Source: Desulfobulbus sp.
GTDB lineage: Bacteria; Desulfobacterota; Desulfobulbia; Desulfobulbales; Desulfobulbaceae
NCBI GenBank assembly: GCA_030602145.1
Contig: JAUWAH010000193.1
Span: forward strand, 1-5,576
Length of the DNA stretch: 5,576 nucleotides
Direction: 5' to 3'
Made by a program: the position numbers and the translations under genes. This document shows, piece after piece, positions 1 to 5,045 of this stretch. Below the pieces are notes generated by a model that ran no database searches, had not been told where the DNA came from, and saw only the letters and a program-made list of their open reading frames with translations. The first letter of the stretch is position 1. Each line of letters starts with the position of its first letter.

Positions 1-790
1 GATGCGGGTGCTTCGGGAAAACGACCGGCCACACCGGCCGGTGGAGATGGTGATCACCACCTGCGAGGAGATCGGACTGATCGGCGCCAAAACCTTGGAC
101 CCGACCCTGATCCGGGCCAAGGAGGGGTACGCCCTGGATTCTAGCGGCTTTGCCCGGGTGATCACCCACGCACCGGCCGCCAACCGGCTCTGCATCACCA
201 TCCACGGTGTGGCGGCCCACGCCGGCCTGCATCCGGAGTGGGGGGTCAGTGCCCTCATCCTTGCCGCCCGGGCGCTGGCCAAGGTGCCCAACGGCCGCAT
301 CGACGAGGAAACCACCGCCAACTTCGGCACCATCAACGGCGGAACTGCTTCCAACATCGTTCCGGAAAAGGTGGTGATCGAGGGTGAGGTGCGCAGCCAT
401 TCCGTGGAAAAATTGGAGCGGATGTCCGAAACGATCCGGGAGATATTCACTGCCACCGTCGCTGCCTGGACCGATCCCACCGGATCGGCCAAGGGCACGC
501 CATCGGTGGATGTCGAGATCCGGCAGGATTTTCCCGTGATGCGCATCGACCGCAATCATCGGGTGCTTCGCAGGGTGGATGCGGCGGCCCGATCGATCGG
601 CATGAACCTTTCCTACGAACGGGCCGGCGGCGGCTCGGACGCCAACATCTTCAACGGTCTTGGCCTGACCACGGCGATCATCGCCACCGGCATGACCCAT
701 GTCCACTCCACCCGGGAGCAGGTGGAACTGCAGGACATGGTCGATCTCACCCGGCTGCTCGTCGCCCTGCTGACCGAATCCTCCTGCTGA
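1..790 (+). CDS. M20-family metallopeptidase, tripeptidase-T-like (5' truncated)
   Basis: This is the C-terminal part (about 262 residues seen) of a cytoplasmic zinc aminopeptidase that probably trims short peptides. Family members run to roughly 370-410 residues, so about 110-150 N-terminal residues, including the first metal-binding His/Asp, lie left of the window. The ATG at base 2 is probably internal. Visible M20 signatures, numbered from that Met: a TTCEEIGLIGAK motif, with E22 as expected catalytic base and E23 as metal ligand; ALDSSG, with D46 as metal ligand; the dimerisation-domain motif GVAAHAGLHPEWG (about 69-81); a TINGGTASNIVP strand; the conserved GGGSDANIF (209-217); and the C-terminal HVHSTREQVE (233-242), whose His should bind the second metal. 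It ends in TGA and converges on selD. The M20 family is clear. Assignment to the PepT-like subgroup rather than another M20 peptidase or deacylase is probable. The real substrate is unknown. Confidence 0.9.
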   Translation, partial: MRVLRENDRPHRPVEMVITTCEEIGLIGAKTLDPTLIRAKEGYALDSSGFARVITHAPAANRLCITIHGVAAHAGLHPEWGVSALILAARALAKVPNGRIDEETTANFGTINGGTASNIVPEKVVIEGEVRSHSVEKLERMSETIREIFTATVAAWTDPTGSAKGTPSVDVEIRQDFPVMRIDRNHRVLRRVDAAARSIGMNLSYERAGGGSDANIFNGLGLTTAIIATGMTHVHSTREQVELQDMVDLTRLLVALLTESSC

Positions 791-831
791 CCGGCATGGC
801 CGGACCGGATTGGGCCGATCACAACGAGCAA

Positions 832-862
832 GGAGAGGCCACCGCGCCGGCTGGGCCTCTCC
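832..862. terminator. Hairpin between convergent peptidase and selD genes
   Basis: The arms GGAGAGGCC (832-840) and GGCCTCTCC (854-862) are perfectly complementary over 9 bp, with a 13-nt loop that contains a small GCCGGC palindrome. It sits in the 100-bp gap where two genes meet tail to tail, the usual place for a shared terminator. Neither side has a real T-run: on the minus strand the bases after the stem read TTGCTCGTTG, on the plus strand GCCGAAAC. It is therefore a weak intrinsic terminator at best, or an RNA 3'-end stabiliser. Confidence 0.5.
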
Positions 863-890
863 GCCGAAACCAACACGCGCCGCCTCCCGG

Positions 891-1958
891 TCAGCCGATA
901 TGGACCGTGCCGGGATCGGTGCCCCGGGCGGTGCCGATCACGCGGCATTCCGGGTCATACCCCCGGCGGTGCAACGCCTCGAGCAACCGTGCCGCTCCAT
1001 CTTTCGTCATCGCCAGCAGCAACCCGCCCGAGGTCTGCGGGTCGTAACCGATCATCTCCAGCGCATCGGTCTCGGCCATCTGGCAGCGAACCCACTGACC
1101 ATAAAATGAGCGATTGCGGTAGGCGCCCTCGGGGATGATCCCCATGTCGACCAAGGCATGCACCCCCGGCAGCACCGGCAAGGCCTGCCGGTCGAGGTGG
1201 ATGGAGACACCGGAAGCCTCGGCCATTTCGTGGAGATGACCGAAAAGGCCGAAGCCGGTGATATCGGTGCATCCGTGCACCCCGGCACGAATCGCTTCGT
1301 CCTCGTTGACGATATCCATCGGCAGCCGGTTGAGGGTGGCCAGCAGCTCCACCAGGTGACGTTCGGTCCCGGCGTCCACCAGACCGCCCTTGATCGCCGT
1401 CGACAGGATGCCCGTTCCCAGCGGTTTGGTGAGCAGGAGCACATCGCCGTCCCGGGCGCCGCCGTTGCGCAGCACCCGCTGGGGGTGCACCAGGCCGGTC
1501 ACCGACAGGCCGTATTTCAACTCGGTGTCCTCGATGGAATGCCCCCCCACCAGCAAGGCGCCGGCCTCCCTGATTTTTTCCAGCCCCCCTTCCACCACCC
1601 GCCGGAAGACCGACGGATCCATGGACTTGACCGGGCAGGCAAGGATGTTCATGCACAACAGCGGCCGGCCGCCCATGGCGTAGACATCAGACAGCGAATT
1701 GGCGGCGGCTATCCGGCCGAAATCGTAGGGATCGTCGACGATCGGGGTAAAAAAATCCACGGTCTGGATCAGGGCGGTCCGGTCATCGAGACGATAGACG
1801 CCGGCATCGTCGCAGGTGTGGGTACCGACGAGCAGATCGGGATCGTGCGGCAGGTCGAGTCCGCAGAGCAATCGGCCCAGGTCCCCCGGGCCCAGCTTGG
1901 CGGCTCAGCCCGCGGCCTTGACGGTGGCGGTCAGCTTGACAGGAGGAGTATGCTTCAT
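891..1958 (-). CDS. selD: Selenide, water dikinase (selenophosphate synthetase), selenocysteine-containing
   Basis: SelD makes selenophosphate from selenide and ATP (with AMP and Pi as by-products), the selenium donor for Sec-tRNA(Sec) and for tRNA 2-selenouridine. Reading from ATG 1958 gives 355 residues, close to the E. coli length. The start MKHTPPVKLTATVKAAG-U-AAKL matches the SelD N-terminus. Codon 18 is TGA (1907-1905), at the position of E. coli Cys17, with the catalytic Lys three residues on (K21). Further motifs: CDDAGVY (D50/D51), VDFFTPIVDDP (D68), GRIAAANSLSDVYAMGG (N87, D91), GGHSIED (138-144), TDITGFGLFGHLHEM (D232) and DPQTSGG (306-312). No strong Shine-Dalgarno precedes 1958; an AAGGA lies 22 nt upstream, too far to be ideal. 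The frame is open further upstream but has no nearer ATG. It is divergent from purF and ends in TGA at 893-891. A start at TTG 1871, just after the UGA, would remove the catalytic residue and is rejected. Confidence 0.96.
1874..1907 (-). promoter_or_regulatory. In-frame UGA (Sec) codon plus bacterial SECIS-like hairpin in selD
   Basis: TGA is at 1907-1905. Counting from the base after it, GGCCC at +13 to +17 (1892-1888) pairs perfectly with GGGCC at +27 to +31 (1878-1874). The loop GGGGGACCU can close further (G·U, G-C, G-C), leaving an apical GGA. Bacterial SECIS elements lie directly behind the UGA and present conserved G residues in an apical loop about 16-22 nt downstream for SelB binding; here the apical GG is at +21/+22. 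A lower AGC/GCU helix (+8 to +10 with +36 to +38) may extend it. The pairing is read directly from the sequence; SelB recognition is inferred. Confidence 0.85.
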
Positions 1959-2161
1959 GGTCGTGGCTGTGAACGAGGTGTCCTTGTGCAGGTGAGGCAA
2001 TAATCTGCGACGATACCCGATATTTTGTTGAAAAAAAACCTGTAATCTGGTTGAAAATAACCTTCTCAAACAAGCCGGATCGACAAAAATACAGGCACAA
2101 GGAGCTGTTCTTTGTGCCTTTCGATTTTTGAAGCATCACGACAAAATTGTAGATCACCCAC
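1959..2161. other. Divergent selD/purF intergenic region
   Basis: This 203-bp stretch is clearly more AT-rich than the flanking genes and must hold the start signals for both. It contains a tandem GTTGAAAA motif (2027-2034 and 2050-2057, 23 bp apart, each followed by an A-rich stretch and CC), an AACC-N8-GGTT inverted repeat (2037-2052), a terminator-like hairpin (2093-2119), and TCCTTGTGC (1981-1989), the perfect complement of GCACAAGGA in that hairpin (2095-2103). I found no convincing -35/-10 pair on either strand. The best purF candidate right of the hairpin is TTGAAG (2128-2133) with a poor -10 near 2150, which would give an almost leaderless message. No coding sequence is supported here. 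Confidence 0.6.
2093..2129 (+). terminator. Terminator/attenuator-like hairpin upstream of purF
   Basis: AGGCACAAGGA (2093-2103) pairs over 11 bp, with one G·U wobble (2101·2111), with TCTTTGTGCCT (2109-2119) around the 5-nt loop GCTGT. It is followed by TTCGATTTTT (2120-2129). On the plus strand this is a good intrinsic-terminator shape 32 nt before the purF ATG, suggesting attenuation if the purF promoter lies further left. On the minus strand the same stem is followed by GTATTTTTG, so it could also act on selD-directed transcription. No upstream gene on the plus strand needs terminating here, because selD points left. Confidence 0.65.
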
Positions 2162-3586
2162 ATGAACTCAGCGAACCAACACTTTTCGGCACAACCACGA
2201 CATGAGTGCGGCATTTGCGGTGTATTCGGCCATCCGGACGCCGCCAAGCTCGTCTACTTCGGCCTGTATGCCCTGCAGCATCGCGGCCAGGAAAGTGCCG
2301 GCATCGTTGTCGGGGACGGCAAAAGAGTCCTGATTCACAAGGATATGGGACTGGTGGCCGATGTGTTCAGTGAACGGACATTGCAGCGCCTCACCGGCCA
2401 TCTGGCCACCGGCCATGTCCGCTATTCGACCACCGGCGAATCCAACATCATCAATACCCAACCGTTCATGGCCACCCACCAGGGTATGCCGCTCAGCGTC
2501 GCCCACAACGGCAACCTGGTCAACTCCATCGCCCTCAGGCATCATCTGGAGCAGCAGGGCTCGATCTTCCAGACCACCATGGACAGCGAAATCGTCATTC
2601 ACCTGATGGCGCGCCATGTGGACCGGGGCCTGCATGAGGCGATCAAAACCACCTTTTCCTGCATCCAGGGGGCCTACTCCCTCCTGCTCATGACCCAGGA
2701 TACCATGATCGCCGTCCGCGACCCCAACGGCTTCAGGCCGCTTTGCTTAGGCGTGCTCGACAACGGCGCCCATGTGGTCGCTTCCGAAACCTGCGCCCTG
2801 GACCTGATCGAGGCCGAGTATATCCGCGACATCGAGCCGGGCGAAGTACTGATCGTCAACAAACAAGGGCTCACTTCACTTTTCCCATGGGCGCCGGCAC
2901 AGAAGAGCTTTTGCATTTTCGAGCATGTTTACTTCGCCCGGCCCGATAGTGACGTCTTTGGCTTCAATGTCTACGCCGCCCGCAAGCGCATGGGGGAAAT
3001 CCTGGCCAGGGAGGCACAGATCGAGGCCGATTTCGTCATGCCCTTTCCCGATTCGGGCAACTATGCCGCCATCGGCTATTCCAACGCTTCAGGCATCCCG
3101 CTGGAGATGGGCATGATCCGCAATCACTATGTCGGTCGGACCTTCATCCAGCCGACCCAGTCGATGCGCGACTTCTCGGTCCGGGTCAAACTCAACCCGG
3201 TACGCTCTCTCCTCACCGGCAAGCGGGTGATCATCGTCGAGGACTCGATCGTCCGCGGCACCACGGGCCGCAGCCGGGTCCAGTCCCTGCGCCGGGCCGG
3301 CGCCGCCGAAGTCCACATGGTGGTCAGTTGCCCCCCCACCCGTCACGCCTGCTACTATGGCATCGATTTCCCCACCAGTTCCCAACTGGTGGCCGCCGGC
3401 AACACGGTCGAAGGCGTCCGTGACTATCTTGGCCTGGACTCGCTCCACTATCTCAGCCCCGAAGGTCTGGTCGAGGCCACCGGCATGAGCCGCGACCATT
3501 TCTGCCTGGCCTGTTTCACCGGCGAATACCCGATCGAACCGGACAAGAATTTCACCAAAGAAGCCTTCTCCGGCTGCGGCTGCTGA
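2162..3586 (+). CDS. purF: Amidophosphoribosyltransferase (glutamine PRPP amidotransferase), Fe-S class
   Basis: PurF catalyses the first committed step of purine synthesis, PRPP plus glutamine to 5-phosphoribosylamine, in the cytoplasm. The protein is 474 residues, normal for the family. The N-terminal Ntn-hydrolase glutaminase domain (about 16-240) starts at C16 in HECGICGVFG, so residues 1-15 are a propeptide expected to be cleaved to free the nucleophile. Other glutaminase motifs are LQHRGQESAGI (38-48), GHVRYSTTG (84-92), HNGNLVN (115-121) and TTMDSE (138-143). The phosphoribosyltransferase domain carries the PRPP loop VIIVEDSIVRGTT (356-368). C251, C397 (HACYYGID), C448 and C451 (CLAC) match the four [4Fe-4S] ligands of the B. 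subtilis-type enzyme, which lacks its cluster in E. coli-type homologues. ATG 2162 is the only start giving a short propeptide; no Shine-Dalgarno precedes it, which is odd. A ferredoxin gene follows 25 bp downstream, probably co-transcribed. Confidence 0.97.
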   Translation: MNSANQHFSAQPRHECGICGVFGHPDAAKLVYFGLYALQHRGQESAGIVVGDGKRVLIHKDMGLVADVFSERTLQRLTGHLATGHVRYSTTGESNIINTQPFMATHQGMPLSVAHNGNLVNSIALRHHLEQQGSIFQTTMDSEIVIHLMARHVDRGLHEAIKTTFSCIQGAYSLLLMTQDTMIAVRDPNGFRPLCLGVLDNGAHVVASETCALDLIEAEYIRDIEPGEVLIVNKQGLTSLFPWAPAQKSFCIFEHVYFARPDSDVFGFNVYAARKRMGEILAREAQIEADFVMPFPDSGNYAAIGYSNASGIPLEMGMIRNHYVGRTFIQPTQSMRDFSVRVKLNPVRSLLTGKRVIIVEDSIVRGTTGRSRVQSLRRAGAAEVHMVVSCPPTRHACYYGIDFPTSSQLVAAGNTVEGVRDYLGLDSLHYLSPEGLVEATGMSRDHFCLACFTGEYPIEPDKNFTKEAFSGCGC

Positions 3587-3611
3587 GGGCGAGGGCCTCT
3601 TTTCCCCTTCG

Positions 3612-3821
3612 ATGAGCGACATCGATATCGACAGTTTCCGCTGCAGCGGGTGCGGCACCTGCTGGGAAATGTGTCCCGACGTGTTCGTCCTCGATCCACT
3701 TACCGGCAAAGCGCAACTGATCGATCCGAACCAGCGGGTGACCGAGCCAATTCGTCTGGCAGCGGCCTTCTGCCCGGAAAAGTGCATTCTCATCCCCCCC
3801 GAACAGCAGGACAGGAACTGA
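3612..3821 (+). CDS. Small single-cluster [4Fe-4S] ferredoxin
   Basis: A 69-residue soluble electron carrier. The N-terminal motif CSGCGTCWEMCPDVF gives C11, C14, C17 and C21, and AAFCPEKCI gives C54 and C58. The layout C-x2-C-x2-C-x3-CP followed by a distant CP is that of Desulfovibrio-type monocluster ferredoxins, where the first three cysteines and the distant one (here C54) hold the cluster. The residue equal to C21 forms a disulfide in some relatives, but the usual partner, expected near residue 46, is missing; C58 is an extra cysteine. The negatively charged N-terminus (MSDIDID) is common in ferredoxins. It begins 25 bp after the purF stop with no clear ribosome site, suggesting read-through from purF. 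Its redox partner is not identifiable from this window; supplying electrons to the Fe-S PurF is not a known need, so the pairing may be only positional. Confidence 0.92.
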   Translation: MSDIDIDSFRCSGCGTCWEMCPDVFVLDPLTGKAQLIDPNQRVTEPIRLAAAFCPEKCILIPPEQQDRN

Positions 3822-3840
3822 AGGAATCGGCAAAACTGCT

Positions 3841-3868
3841 TTGCAGCATCCTCCCCTGATTGTACAAT
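3841..3868 (+). promoter_or_regulatory. Putative sigma-70-type promoter for the bd-like operon
   Basis: TTGCAG (3841-3846) and TACAAT (3863-3868) are separated by 16 bp. The -10 matches consensus at 5 of 6 positions, the -35 at 3 of 6. The -10 overlaps the perfect 10-bp palindrome ATTGTACAAT (3859-3868), which could be an operator. Transcription from here would leave a leader of about 90 nt before the ATG at 3966. The location between the ferredoxin stop and the membrane operon fits; strength is unknown. Confidence 0.4.
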
Positions 3869-3955
3869 GACCGGACCGCCTGGCTGCTGTTTTCAAGGCG
3901 GCGTGGCACCGCGCTCACTGCACGATCATGCCACCGGAGCGTCATCAACTCCCCT

Positions 3956-3960
3956 GGAGG
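3956..3960 (+). promoter_or_regulatory. Shine-Dalgarno fixing the start at 3966
   Basis: GGAGG lies 5 nt before ATG 3966. An in-frame ATG at 3867 exists, but it has no ribosome site, overlaps the promoter-like -10, and would add 33 non-membrane residues with no resemblance to a CydA-type N-terminus. Confidence 0.8.
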
Positions 3961-3965
3961 TCTCC

Positions 3966-5045
3966 ATGGATCCCGCCCTGCTCATTCCCACTCCGGACCC
4001 CCTCCCCATCCACTGGGGCTGGTTTCAGGTGTTCCTGTTTCCCACCTTTTTCATCCATATTGTGCTGATGAACGTGATGTTCGGCACCATCTTCATCGCC
4101 CTGGTCCATCATGTCCGCCACCGCAGCCGACCGACGCCTTTGACCGAGGCCGCCTCCCGCAACCTGCCCTTCACCATCGCCTTTGCCGTCAACTTCGGCG
4201 TAGCGCCGCTGCTCTTTGTCCAGGTGCTGTACGGCCACTTTATCTACACCAGTTCCATTCTCATGGCCACCTACTGGCTGTCGGTCGTTGCCCTGGTCAT
4301 TGCCGCCTATGGACTTGCCTACATCTACAAAGACCGGTTTGAGCCCTTGGGTGCCTTCCGCCTGCCTGTCTCCGGTCTGATCACGATACTCCTGCTGGCG
4401 GTGGCTTTTATTTTTGTTAACAATATCAGTTTAATGCAAGACCCTCCAAGCTGGGATCGCTTTTTTGACCAACCCGGCGGTCTGCTCCTCAACCTCAAAG
4501 ACCCCATGCTCGTTCCCCGCTACCTCCATTTCATGGTCGGGGCAGTGGCGATCGGCGGTCTGGCGATCGCCTCCTTTTTTCATCGTCGGCACCGACAAGG
4601 AGACCCCTCGGCTGCACCCTGGATCGACCATGGCTGCCGCTGGTTCGCCTATGCCACCATGGTCAACGGCGTCGTCGGGCTCTGGTTCCTGCTTGCCCTG
4701 CCCGCCGGTCTCCTTGCAATCACCAGCCCCTACGGCCAGTTTCTGCTGCTCTTGGTGGGCGGCGGAGCCATCCTGGGTGCTGTTGCCGTCTATTACGGAT
4801 TGACCTGTCGGGTCATTCCGGCAATCGCCTTGACCCTTGCGACCCTGTTCCTCATGCTTTCGGCCCGCAGCGTCCTGCGCGCTGCCCTGCTCGCCCCCTG
4901 GTTTTCCCTGGATCAATTGGTTGTCCAGCCCGCCATCTCGCCCTTCCTGCTCTTTGTTGCGATTCTGATTGCCGGTCTCGTGCTGATTGGTTGGATGATC
5001 CGCTTCACCCTCCGCTCCTGCGCACAGGCAAAGGAGCAGCCATGA
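3966..5045 (+). CDS. CydA-like polytopic membrane subunit of a cytochrome bd-type complex (first subunit)
   Basis: A 359-residue integral membrane protein with about nine predicted helices (roughly 16-47, 67-90, 98-121, 134-155, 184-205, 226-250, 256-279, 284-302, 326-348). The first half has the CydA pattern: a His in helix I (FFIHIVLMNVMFG, H31, where E. coli CydA has heme ligand H19), a following pair of long helices, and RYLHFMVGAVAIGG (H188), resembling the helix that carries CydA H186. The two glutamates typical of CydA helix III (E99/E107 in E. coli) are absent: SSILMATYWLSVVALVIAAYG has no acidic residue. It therefore looks like a diverged CydA paralogue that may keep heme b but not the oxygen/proton site. 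Its stop overlaps the next start in ATGA, so the two are translationally coupled and likely form one complex using membrane quinol. No CXXCH c-heme motif and no signal peptide are present. Family-level homology is a judgement by eye; the exact function (oxidase, quinol dehydrogenase module) is open. Confidence 0.75.
   Translation: MDPALLIPTPDPLPIHWGWFQVFLFPTFFIHIVLMNVMFGTIFIALVHHVRHRSRPTPLTEAASRNLPFTIAFAVNFGVAPLLFVQVLYGHFIYTSSILMATYWLSVVALVIAAYGLAYIYKDRFEPLGAFRLPVSGLITILLLAVAFIFVNNISLMQDPPSWDRFFDQPGGLLLNLKDPMLVPRYLHFMVGAVAIGGLAIASFFHRRHRQGDPSAAPWIDHGCRWFAYATMVNGVVGLWFLLALPAGLLAITSPYGQFLLLLVGGGAILGAVAVYYGLTCRVIPAIALTLATLFLMLSARSVLRAALLAPWFSLDQLVVQPAISPFLLFVAILIAGLVLIGWMIRFTLRSCAQAKEQP
5031..5036 (+). 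promoter_or_regulatory. Shine-Dalgarno for the second bd-like subunit
   Basis: AAGGAG inside the last codons of the upstream gene, 5 nt before ATG 5042. With the ATGA stop/start overlap at 5042-5045 this supports coupled translation of the two subunits. Confidence 0.8.

Noticed and set aside
891..1871. selD beginning at the TTG at 1871, just after the in-frame TGA
   Set aside because: It would remove the active-site Sec/Cys and Lys. The conserved N-terminus reads continuously through the TGA to ATG 1958, so a pseudogene or shorter protein is less likely than Sec decoding.
1158..2003. Long plus-strand open frame (281 codons) antisense to selD
   Set aside because: It is the complement of a well-conserved selD, is rich in Gly/His/Gln/Arg without any recognisable motif, and has no ribosome site; a GC-driven shadow frame.
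3587..3611. Possible terminator between purF and the ferredoxin gene (GAGGGCCTCTTTT)
   Set aside because: The self-complementary part has essentially no loop and only 3-4 bp, too weak to call; the 25-bp gap suggests co-transcription.
3089..3793. Minus-strand open frame (234 codons) opposite the 3' half of purF and the ferredoxin
   Set aside because: Antisense of two clear conserved genes; low-complexity composition and no family resemblance.
3829..3847. Small hairpin GCAAA-ACTGC-TTTGC after the ferredoxin stop
   Set aside because: A five-pair, partly AT stem with no T-run behind it; not a credible terminator.
3903..3941. Competing short helices in the bd-operon leader (GTGGCA/TGCCAC and CGCTC/GAGCG)
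   Set aside because: Only 6 and 5 bp with large loops in GC-rich DNA; likely by chance and without T-run or ribosome-site masking.
3867..3965. N-terminal extension of the first CydA-like protein from the ATG at 3867
   Set aside because: No ribosome site, overlap with the promoter-like -10, and extra residues unlike any membrane or signal segment; GGAGG favours 3966.
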